DNA of 5,794 nucleotides from Gammaproteobacteria bacterium (GTDB lineage: Bacteria; Pseudomonadota; Gammaproteobacteria; Pseudomonadales; Azotimanducaceae), in contig VXNE01000002.1 of NCBI GenBank assembly GCA_009840715.1, positions 1 through 5,794 of the forward strand, given 5' to 3'. The notes beneath the pieces are model-generated. The model searched no databases, was not told where the DNA came from, and saw nothing but the letters and a program-made list of their open reading frames with translations. Each line of letters opens with the position of its first letter. Within the stretch, counting starts at the first letter, position 1. The position numbers and the translations under genes are program-made. This document shows, one piece after another, positions 1 through 5,742 of this stretch.

Positions 1-173
1 GTCCGTGTTTAATCCCCCACCGGGTGCGGTGCGCCCCCCCCGGTCGTTATTCCTCCCCCGCCGCGGGCGCGGGCGCCCGCCCGGCCCCCCCCTACGACGC
101 GCCGTGCATCGCCCAGCGGTGACGATTTAGCATATGCGAGGATCCCTGCCTGACCGGCATTGACCAGGACGCC
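1..173. other. C-rich non-coding leader at window edge
   Basis: No convincing gene is seen on either strand. The first 100 bases hold several C homopolymers (C5 at 14-18, C8 at 34-41, C5 at 55-59, C8 at 85-92) and a GC-only inverted repeat: GCGGGCG at 63-69 pairs with CGCCCGC at 74-80 around a 4-base loop. No T-tract follows on the plus strand, so it is not a standard intrinsic terminator. From about 125 the composition becomes less extreme and leads into the ribosome binding site of the first gene. A weak -10-like TAGCAT lies at 128-133 without a recognisable -35. The homopolymers could be real or could reflect a poorly resolved contig end. Confidence 0.5.
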
Positions 174-665
174 ATGACGAAGTTCCACGGCCGCGAGTTC
201 CGCGACACGATGGGCCAGTTCTGCACGGGCGTCGTCATCGTCACCGGCGCCTCCGGGGAGGGCATGGCCGGCTTCGCCGCGCAGTCCTTCGTCTCGCTCT
301 CGCTCGAGCCGCCGCTGATCGCCGTCTGCCCGGGCAAGACGAGCACGAGCTGGCCCAGGATCCGGGAGACCGGGCGCTTCTGCATCAACGTGCTCGGCGA
401 GGACCAGCAGGCGGTCTCGGACGTGTTCGCCCAAAGCGGTCGGGTGGCGGACGTGGGGTGGCGGCCCGGCGCCTCGGGGGCCCCGATCCTGGACGGCGTG
501 CTCGCCTACGTGGACTGCGCCCTCGAAGCGGAGCACGACGCGGGGGACCACACCATCGCCGTGGGCCGCGTGCTGGATATCGAGGTCCTCGACGGCGAAC
601 GTGGCCCGCTGCTGTTCTTCCGCGGCGCGTACGGCCATTTCGCCGGGTCGGCCGCCACGCCCTGA
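174..665 (+). CDS. Flavin reductase-like, FMN-binding split-barrel protein
   Basis: This 163-residue protein matches the flavin reductase (HpaC/DIM6-like) family by pattern. Visible signatures are the MGQFCTGVVIVT strand near residues 13-24, the GFAAQSFVSLSLEPPL flavin-site segment at 33-48, GRFCINVL at 67-74, and GDHTIAVGRV at 124-133, in the usual order and spacing; length is typical. Such cytosolic proteins use NAD(P)H to reduce FMN or FAD and often supply reduced flavin to a separate two-component monooxygenase; some members do other flavin chemistry. The ATG is preceded by AGGA at 166-169, 4 bases away, a rather short but usable ribosome binding site. The permease starts 21 bases after the stop, suggesting co-transcription. 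No two-component oxygenase partner is present in the window, and the Baeyer-Villiger enzyme downstream carries its own FAD and NADPH sites. The family call is firm; the substrate is unknown. Confidence 0.88.
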   Translation: MTKFHGREFRDTMGQFCTGVVIVTGASGEGMAGFAAQSFVSLSLEPPLIAVCPGKTSTSWPRIRETGRFCINVLGEDQQAVSDVFAQSGRVADVGWRPGASGAPILDGVLAYVDCALEAEHDAGDHTIAVGRVLDIEVLDGERGPLLFFRGAYGHFAGSAATP

Positions 666-686
666 GCGACTGTCGGCCCGGAAGGC

Positions 687-1583
687 GTGGATGTCTGGAT
701 CCCGATCACCGTAGCTGCGGCGTTCTGCCAGAACCTCCGTTCCGCGCTCCAGAAACGACTGACCGAGCGGCTCTTCCACGAGGAGGCCGCCTATGTGCGC
801 TTCTGCTATGCCCTGCCGTTCGCGGCGGCGTTCGTTCTCGTCCTTGCCTCCCCCGGCGGCCGCGACATGCCGGTCCCGAACGCGTCCTGGTTCTGGAACA
901 TGCTGGCCGGCAGCTTCTTCCAGGCGCTCGGGACGGTGGCGCTCGTGCGCAGCTTCGCGCACCGGAACTTCGCCGCCAGCACGGCGTACTCGAAGACTGA
1001 GACGGTGCAGGCTGCGGCCTTCGGCTTCGTGATCCTGGGCGATGCGCTGACGGCGATGGCCCTCGGCGGCATCGTCGTCAGCCTCGTCGGCGTCCTGGTG
1101 CTCTCGGTACGGAGCGCTGCGGGACCCCGCGCGCTGGTCAAGTCGGGGCTTGGGCGGGGCGCCTGGCTCGGCATCGCGGCGGGAGCGGGCTTCGCCGTGT
1201 CCGCGGTGTGTTACCGGGCTGCTTCGCTCGCCCTGCCGGAGGGGGAGTTCTACGTGCGGGCGGCGGTGACGCTGCTCGGGGCCACGGCCGTCCAGACGCT
1301 CGGGATGGGCGCATACCTCGCGTGGCGCGACGCGCGCGCCCTCGTGCGGGTCGCGCGGTCCTGGCGCGCCTCGATCTGGGTGGGCCTGGCCGGCATGCTC
1401 GCCTCGGCGGGTTGGTTCTCCGCCATGACCCTGATGCCGGCGGCCTATGTGCGTGCGCTCGGCCAGGTCGAACTGCTGTTCGCCTTCGTGGCCGGGCTGC
1501 TGCTGTTCCGGGAGCGAGTCCGCCCGGCGGAGGTCGGCGGCGCCGCGCTGGTCGTCCTCGGGCTGGTGCTGTTGCTGTGGTAG
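687..1583 (+). CDS. DMT superfamily permease, EamA domains
   Basis: A 298-residue, strongly hydrophobic inner-membrane protein with about ten predicted helices (roughly 3-18, 34-54, 68-88, 96-118, 122-141, 158-178, 190-212, 228-248, 254-275, 281-298), the two five-helix EamA repeats of drug/metabolite transporters. The end of each repeat is recognisable: TETVQAAAFGFVILGD at 104-119 and VELLFAFVAGLLLFRERV at 261-278. The GTG start is the first possible one, because an in-frame TGA (the stop of the preceding gene) lies 24 bases upstream. The N-terminus WIPITVAAAFCQNLRSALQK fits the conserved beginning I know from related permeases. GGAAGG at 680-685 ends one base before the GTG, too close for a normal Shine-Dalgarno, so coupling to translation of the upstream gene is plausible. 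The family exports or imports amino acids, metabolites and drugs; substrate and direction cannot be told here. Confidence 0.88.
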   Translation: MDVWIPITVAAAFCQNLRSALQKRLTERLFHEEAAYVRFCYALPFAAAFVLVLASPGGRDMPVPNASWFWNMLAGSFFQALGTVALVRSFAHRNFAASTAYSKTETVQAAAFGFVILGDALTAMALGGIVVSLVGVLVLSVRSAAGPRALVKSGLGRGAWLGIAAGAGFAVSAVCYRAASLALPEGEFYVRAAVTLLGATAVQTLGMGAYLAWRDARALVRVARSWRASIWVGLAGMLASAGWFSAMTLMPAAYVRALGQVELLFAFVAGLLLFRERVRPAEVGGAALVVLGLVLLLW

Positions 1584-1611
1584 GTTGGGCGGCGAAGAAG
1601 GGGGGCGCGAC

Positions 1612-2355
1612 ATGGCGGTGGTAGAGGTCGTCGGCCGCGACGGCTGGGCGGAACTGGTTCTGAACCGGCCCGAGCGCCGCAACGCCATCGACGGGGAGCT
1701 GGGCGTCGCGCTCGCGGACTGTCTGGTGGATCTCTCGACCGATGCGGACGTACGCTGCATCCTGCTGCGGGGCGCCGGTGGGGCATTCTGCTCCGGCCTC
1801 GACCTCAAGGCCTTCAACGCGGACCCGGAGCCCGAGTGGCTGCCGCGTTTCGGCGCCATCTGGCGGCGGGCACACAAGGCGCTGTTCGAATGTTCCAAGC
1901 CCGTCGTCGCGGCGCTCGAGCGCTACGGGATCAACGGGGGCGCGGCGGTCGCGCTCGCTGCGGACCTGCTCATCGCCGGCGAAGGCGCGTTCATACAGGT
2001 GGGAGAGGTCCAGCAGGGGCTGGCCGCACCTTACAACATGGCCTGGCTTCGGTTGCGGCACGGAGAAGCCGTGGCGGCCAGGCTGACCCTGACGGGGCGT
2101 CGTTTCTTCGGACCCGAACTCGCGCAACTCGGTGTCGCGTACTCCTGCGTGCCGGACGACGAGGTGGTGGCGGAGACCGAACGCCTGGTCGAGCAGTTGG
2201 CTGCCTACCCCGACGGGTCGCTAGCGCGTATCAAGGCGACGATGCGCGCCTACAACGATGCGGACGCGGACGCCTGGTTCGACCGTGCGACGACGGCCGG
2301 CGCCGGCAGGGGGCCTGGCCGCCTGCGGTCGGTGGATCCGCGCGCCGGCGAGTAA
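1612..2355 (+). CDS. Crotonase-fold enoyl-CoA hydratase/isomerase family protein
   Basis: A 247-residue crotonase-superfamily protein. It shows LNRPERRNAID at 17-27, the first oxyanion-hole segment GAFCSGLDLKAF at 57-68, KPVVAAL at 96-102, and the second oxyanion segment around G109-G110. By hand alignment to classical enoyl-CoA hydratase, the first catalytic glutamate (Glu144 in rat) is replaced by Ala112, while the second (Glu164) is kept as Glu132, with the normal 20-residue spacing. A monofunctional enoyl-CoA isomerase or another crotonase reaction therefore fits better than simple hydration. The C-terminus after about residue 224 is rich in Gly, Arg and Ala and lacks the usual ending of the family. 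The reading frame is open further upstream, into the permease gene, but the ATG at 1612 is chosen because AAGGGGGG at 1598-1605 is a good ribosome binding site and the protein then begins where the fold begins. The gap to the permease is 28 bases. Cytosolic; acyl-CoA substrate unknown. Confidence 0.85.
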   Translation: MAVVEVVGRDGWAELVLNRPERRNAIDGELGVALADCLVDLSTDADVRCILLRGAGGAFCSGLDLKAFNADPEPEWLPRFGAIWRRAHKALFECSKPVVAALERYGINGGAAVALAADLLIAGEGAFIQVGEVQQGLAAPYNMAWLRLRHGEAVAARLTLTGRRFFGPELAQLGVAYSCVPDDEVVAETERLVEQLAAYPDGSLARIKATMRAYNDADADAWFDRATTAGAGRGPGRLRSVDPRAGE

Positions 2356-2421
2356 CGTCTCACGAGCCGTGGCCCGGCCTTAAGGGTTACTATCTTTTCC
2401 CACCCACGACTGGAGCGCACG
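2356..2421 (+). promoter_or_regulatory. Intergenic gap with possible promoter and RBS for the monooxygenase
   Basis: This 66-base gap contains a locally AT-rich patch (2380-2398) in an otherwise GC-rich region. TACTAT at 2388-2393 is a fair -10 element, and the 8-base palindrome CCTTAAGG lies just upstream at 2378-2385. No -35 match is visible at 16-18 bases, so a promoter of its own for the monooxygenase is possible but weakly supported; a regulator could bind the palindrome. GGAG at 2412-2415, 6 bases before the ATG, is a clear ribosome binding site and supports the start at 2422. Confidence 0.3.
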
Positions 2422-4254
2422 ATGGCATCGGAACGCGAACGACTGCACAACCTCTTCCCCGACCTGGACTTCGACCCGGGAGCCCTGCGGGAGAAGTACC
2501 GCCGGGAACGGGACAAGCGGGTTCGCGACGACGGCGAGGACCAGTACATCGAGGCCGCGTCCGAGTTCGAGCACTACGCGACCGACGACCCCTACGCGGA
2601 TCCCGAGTTCGAACGCGAGGCGCTGGACATCGAGATCGACGTCGCCGTCATCGGCGCGGGTTTCAGCGGCCTCATGGCCGGCGCCCGCCTGAAGGACCGC
2701 GGCATCACCGACTTCCGCATCATCGAGTCCGGCGGCGATTTCGGCGGCACTTGGTACTGGAACCGGTACCCGGGCGCGCAGTGCGACATCGAGTCGTATT
2801 GCTACCTGCCGCTGCTGGAGGAGACGGGCTTCATGCCGAAGGAGAAGTACTCCTACGCGCCGGAGATCTTCGATCACAGCAAGCGCGTGGCGGAGTACTT
2901 CGGGCTGTACGACCGGGCCCTCTTCCAGACCCGCGTCACCGAGGTGCGGTGGCACGAGGACGACAAGCGCTGGCACGTCTCGACGCATCGCGGAGACGAC
3001 ATCCGCGCCCGCTTCGTGGTGCAGGCGACCGGACCCGCGAACCGGCCAAAGCTGCCGGGCATCCCGGGGATCGGTGATTTCAAGGGGCACACCTTCCACA
3101 CCGCGCGCTGGGACTACGAATACACGGGCGGCGATCACGAAGGCGGCCTGACGCGGCTCGCCGACAAGCGCGTGGCGGTGATCGGCACGGGCTGCACGGC
3201 GATCCAGTCCGTGCCGTTTCTCGGGGAGCACGCGCAGAAGCTCTATGTCTTCCAGCGCACGCCTTCCTCCGTGGACCTGCGCGGCAACATGCCGACGGAC
3301 GAGGAGTGGTACCGAACCCTTGAGCCCGGGTGGCAGCGCGCCCGGCGGGAGAACTTCGCCGCTGTGCTCTTCGGTCAGAACGTCACCGAAGATCTCGTCG
3401 CCGACGGCTGGACGGACATCGCCCGGCGCATCGGCATCTCGCTGATGAGCCGCAAGTCCGACGAGGCCCTCGACATGGAGGAGGTGGCGCTGCGTGCCGA
3501 GATCGCGGACTTCGAGAAGATGAACGAGATCCGGGGCAGGGTGGACGACAGCGTCGCCGACGGCGACACGGCGGAGTCCCTGAAGCCCTGGTACCGCCAG
3601 TTCTGCAAACGCCCGACGTTCAACGACGAGTATCTCGAGACCTTCAACCTGGACAACGTGGAACTGGTGGACGTGTCCGAGCAGAAGGGCGTGGAGCGGA
3701 TCACCGAGAAGGGCGTGATCGCCAACGGCGTCGAGTACGAGGTGGACTGCATCATCTACGCCACCGGCTTCGAGATCACGACATCCGCGCATCGCCGCGT
3801 CGACTTCGACACGATCGGACGCGACGGGCAGTCGCTGTACGACCACTGGGCGGACGGCTTCCGGACGCTGCATGGCCTGAGCAGCCATGGCTTCCCGAAC
3901 TGGTTCACCATCGGGATCAACCAGAACGGGCTCTCGCCCAACATGACGGCGATGTTCGACGACCAGGCCATGCATGTCGCCTACATCGTCGATGAGGTGA
4001 AACGGCGCGGCAAGAGCGCCGTCGAAGTGACTGCGGAGGCGGAGGAGAAGTGGGTTGCGGAGATCGTCGCCCTGGCGGGCACCGGCGCCACGGAGTTCCT
4101 CGAGCAGTGCACGCCCGGGTACTACAACCGGGAAGGTAAAGGGACGCAGGGCACCAGGCAGAACTCCCCCTACGCGCTCGGCATCAACGCGTTCAACGCG
4201 CTGCTCAAGCAGTGGCGCGAGCAGGGGGACATGGAAGGGATGACACTCCGTTGA
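2422..4254 (+). CDS. Type I Baeyer-Villiger flavin monooxygenase
   Basis: A 610-residue FAD- and NADPH-dependent monooxygenase predicted to insert one oxygen atom from O2 next to a ketone carbonyl, giving an ester or lactone. Seen in order: first Rossmann motif VIGAGFSG at 76-83 (FAD); GGTWYWNRYPGAQCD at 108-122, a type I Baeyer-Villiger fingerprint; the diagnostic FxGxxxHxxxW motif as FKGHTFHTARW at 220-230, followed by Asp; second Rossmann motif VIGTGCTA at 253-260 (NADPH); KRP at 396-398, where Arg397 aligns with the catalytic arginine of phenylacetone monooxygenase; and CIIYATGFE at 443-451. The protein is longer than the classical ~540-residue enzymes because of about 70 charged residues before the first Rossmann motif, a feature of a known long subgroup whose members include cyclopentadecanone and steroid monooxygenases. 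The ATG has GGAG 6 bases upstream. No signal peptide; cytosolic. Reaction type is well supported; the ketone is unknown. Confidence 0.93.
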   Translation: MASERERLHNLFPDLDFDPGALREKYRRERDKRVRDDGEDQYIEAASEFEHYATDDPYADPEFEREALDIEIDVAVIGAGFSGLMAGARLKDRGITDFRIIESGGDFGGTWYWNRYPGAQCDIESYCYLPLLEETGFMPKEKYSYAPEIFDHSKRVAEYFGLYDRALFQTRVTEVRWHEDDKRWHVSTHRGDDIRARFVVQATGPANRPKLPGIPGIGDFKGHTFHTARWDYEYTGGDHEGGLTRLADKRVAVIGTGCTAIQSVPFLGEHAQKLYVFQRTPSSVDLRGNMPTDEEWYRTLEPGWQRARRENFAAVLFGQNVTEDLVADGWTDIARRIGISLMSRKSDEALDMEEVALRAEIADFEKMNEIRGRVDDSVADGDTAESLKPWYRQFCKRPTFNDEYLETFNLDNVELVDVSEQKGVERITEKGVIANGVEYEVDCIIYATGFEITTSAHRRVDFDTIGRDGQSLYDHWADGFRTLHGLSSHGFPNWFTIGINQNGLSPNMTAMFDDQAMHVAYIVDEVKRRGKSAVEVTAEAEEKWVAEIVALAGTGATEFLEQCTPGYYNREGKGTQGTRQNSPYALGINAFNALLKQWREQGDMEGMTLR

Positions 4255-4301
4255 CGGCGCTGCCACGGACGGGATGGGCCTGGCGAGTGCAGGATCCATG
4301 C

Positions 4302-4323
4302 GGATGGCTCGAGCGAGCCTTCC
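4302..4323 (+). promoter_or_regulatory. Intergenic hairpin between monooxygenase and dioxygenase genes
   Basis: GGCTC at 4306-4310 pairs with GAGCC at 4315-4319 around a GAGC loop. After one T-T mismatch the stem continues with GGA at 4302-4304 against TCC at 4321-4323. No T-run follows, so it is not a standard terminator. It could slow transcription, protect an mRNA end, or affect translation of the next gene, whose possible starts at 4336 and 4360 both lack a clear Shine-Dalgarno. The rest of the gap 4255-4335 shows no other feature. Confidence 0.3.
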
Positions 4324-4335
4324 AGCCTGAAACAG

Positions 4336-5136
4336 GTGGCGATCGCGCTTTCATACCCGATGGCGACACTCCCGGCACATATTGACCTTGACCGGATTGG
4401 CTCGCGCTTCGAACGCGATGGCTTCGCGGTGGTCGACGGGCTTGCGGGCCCGGACTGCGTGCGGACTCTGCGCGAGGTCTACGACGGCATGGTCGACGGG
4501 TCGATCCCCTGTCCCGGCACGGATCGTCAACTCGGCGGGCTCACGCGGCAGATCATGATGCCGCACACGCACCACCCGGCCTACCTGGAGAGCGAGGCGT
4601 TCCACAACGCCACGCGGGTCGCGGCCCGCCTGCTCAAGTCCGACCGGCCGGTGTTCCTCTATTCGATGAACATCTACAAGCCGCCGGGTCACCCGCACAC
4701 GACCCCGTGGCATTGCGACCTCGCCTACGCCGGCAGGCCCTTCACGAAGGCGGGCGCGGTGGCGCCCAACGATGCGGCCGTGCAGTTCTGGCTGGCCCTG
4801 AACGATGTCGGGGAGGACATGGGCTGCATGGAGTTCGTGCCTGGCGCGCACGCCGGTCCCATGCCCGAGCATTTCGTTTTCGGTGGTGACCCCGAGGACG
4901 AAGGGCGGCTGCTCGCGATGACAGACCCCGAACGTCAGCTCGACCTGGCGAACGCGGTGAAGTGCCCGCTACGGGCCGGGTCCGCGACCGTGCACGGCTA
5001 CACGACCCCGCATTTCACCAGCATCAACCGGAGCGCCTCGAAGCCGCGGCGGGCGTTCATCTTCTCGTTCCTCAATCCGGAAACGTTTCCGCTTCCCCCC
5101 GGGGTGAAGGAGAAGCTGGTCAAGGTCTCCGCCTGA
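4336..5136 (+). CDS. Phytanoyl-CoA dioxygenase (PhyH) family Fe(II)/2-oxoglutarate oxygenase
   Basis: A 266-residue protein (258 if the ATG at 4360 is used). It has the PhyH-family opening FERDGFAVVDGL at 25-36 and a complete predicted iron site: HxD as His126-Cys-Asp128 after the TTPW lead-in, and the distal histidine His226 in HGYTTPHFTSINRS (220-233). Arg238 or Arg239 sits where the 2-oxoglutarate carboxylate is normally bound. Such enzymes couple oxidative decarboxylation of 2-oxoglutarate to hydroxylation of a substrate C-H bond; members act on phytanoyl-CoA, ectoine, small acids and natural products, so the family does not define the substrate. The start is uncertain: neither GTG 4336 nor the in-frame ATG 4360 has a clear ribosome binding site, and the domain is complete from either. 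It lies 81 bases after the monooxygenase in the same orientation and frame. Cytosolic, no signal peptide. Confidence 0.87.
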   Translation: MAIALSYPMATLPAHIDLDRIGSRFERDGFAVVDGLAGPDCVRTLREVYDGMVDGSIPCPGTDRQLGGLTRQIMMPHTHHPAYLESEAFHNATRVAARLLKSDRPVFLYSMNIYKPPGHPHTTPWHCDLAYAGRPFTKAGAVAPNDAAVQFWLALNDVGEDMGCMEFVPGAHAGPMPEHFVFGGDPEDEGRLLAMTDPERQLDLANAVKCPLRAGSATVHGYTTPHFTSINRSASKPRRAFIFSFLNPETFPLPPGVKEKLVKVSA

Positions 5137-5165
5137 GTTGCCGTAACGCGGCCGAAGGGGCGGCG

Positions 5166-5729
5166 TCAGCCCGGAATCGTGCCCTCGCCGCGCAGACGCG
5201 CCCATTCGATCTGTAGCCAGGGCGTGAAGCGCTCCGGATGTTCCGCTAGTTCCCGGTCGAGATCGGCAGGCGCCACCCACCGCCAGGCGCCGATCTCGGA
5301 GGTGTTGATCACCGGGGTGTCCTTCGTCTCCCCGACGTAGACCCAGCACAGCTCGTGTTCGACCCCCGCGTCGCCGAACTCCGCGCGGTACTCGAACTTG
5401 AACGCGAACGCGAGGTCCGCGGTCAGTCCGACCTCCTCGCGGAGGCGGCGCGCCACCGCTTCGTCCATCTCCTCGCCGGCGCGCGGGTGCGAGCAGCAGG
5501 TGTTCGACCAGTAGCCCGGCCAGAGCCGTTTCGAGGCGTGGCGGCGCTGCAGCAGCAGTTCCCCCGAGGCGTTGAGCACGAACAGGGAGAACGCGCGGTG
5601 GAGGAGGCCCGCGCCGTCGTGGCACGCGCTCTTGTCGAGGAAGCCGACCGGCTCGTCGTCGGAGTTCACCCGGATCAGGCGCTCCGCGTCGGAGGAGACG
5701 ACCTCGTGTTTCGTCCGCGCCGCGGGCAT
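5166..5729 (-). CDS. idi: Isopentenyl-diphosphate delta-isomerase, type I (Nudix fold)
   Basis: A 187-residue enzyme interconverting isopentenyl and dimethylallyl diphosphate, the two isoprenoid building blocks. Length is close to the roughly 180-residue E. coli Idi. Visible active-site features: His37 and His44 (HDGAGLLHRAFS), equivalent to the metal-binding histidines; WSNTCCSHP at 74-82, with Cys79 at the catalytic cysteine position and His81 as metal ligand; a variant Nudix helix at about 85-102 ending in REEVGL; and Glu124/Glu126 in GVEHELCWVY, equivalent to the glutamates that bind metal and take part in catalysis. All key residues appear intact. The gene converges on the dioxygenase gene with only 29 bases between the stops and no clear terminator there. 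Its ATG has no Shine-Dalgarno, but a -10-like TAGAAT lies 7 bases upstream, suggesting a leaderless mRNA. It may be a housekeeping gene unrelated to the cluster. Confidence 0.94.
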   Translation of the reverse strand: MPAARTKHEVVSSDAERLIRVNSDDEPVGFLDKSACHDGAGLLHRAFSLFVLNASGELLLQRRHASKRLWPGYWSNTCCSHPRAGEEMDEAVARRLREEVGLTADLAFAFKFEYRAEFGDAGVEHELCWVYVGETKDTPVINTSEIGAWRWVAPADLDRELAEHPERFTPWLQIEWARLRGEGTIPG

Positions 5730-5736
5730 GCGACGG

Positions 5737-5742
5737 ATTCTA
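5737..5742 (-). promoter_or_regulatory. Probable -10 element for idi, leaderless arrangement
   Basis: On the minus strand TAGAAT matches the TATAAT consensus at five of six positions. It ends 7 bases before the idi ATG, so transcription would begin at or next to the start codon. No Shine-Dalgarno lies in the short space between, which fits a leaderless message. The -35 region is weak (TAGGAA at a 17-base spacer, three of six matches). Confidence 0.4.

Noticed and set aside
63..80. An intrinsic terminator at the left edge
   Set aside because: The stem is strong but no T-tract follows on the plus strand, and no gene ends there.
1447..1611. An upstream extension of the crotonase into the permease gene
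   Set aside because: The added residues are Arg/Ser/Cys-rich and read through the end of the permease; the ATG at 1612 has a good ribosome binding site and matches the start of the fold.
9..1898. A 629-residue open frame on the minus strand opposite the first three genes
   Set aside because: Arg/Gly/Pro/Ala-rich translation without domains, spanning three well-supported plus-strand genes and their gaps; a product of base composition.
1836..3077. A 413-residue plus-strand frame crossing the crotonase/monooxygenase junction
   Set aside because: Its arginine-rich translation is a frame-shifted reading of two real genes and contains no family motif.
2380..4299. A 639-residue open frame on the minus strand opposite the monooxygenase gene
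   Set aside because: It is a mirror of the GC-biased codons of a plus-strand gene with complete motifs; its translation shows no recognisable family and is low in complexity.
5137..5165. A terminator between the convergent dioxygenase and idi genes
   Set aside because: Only a 4-bp stem (GCCG 5140-5143 with CGGC 5149-5152) is present, with no T-run on either strand.
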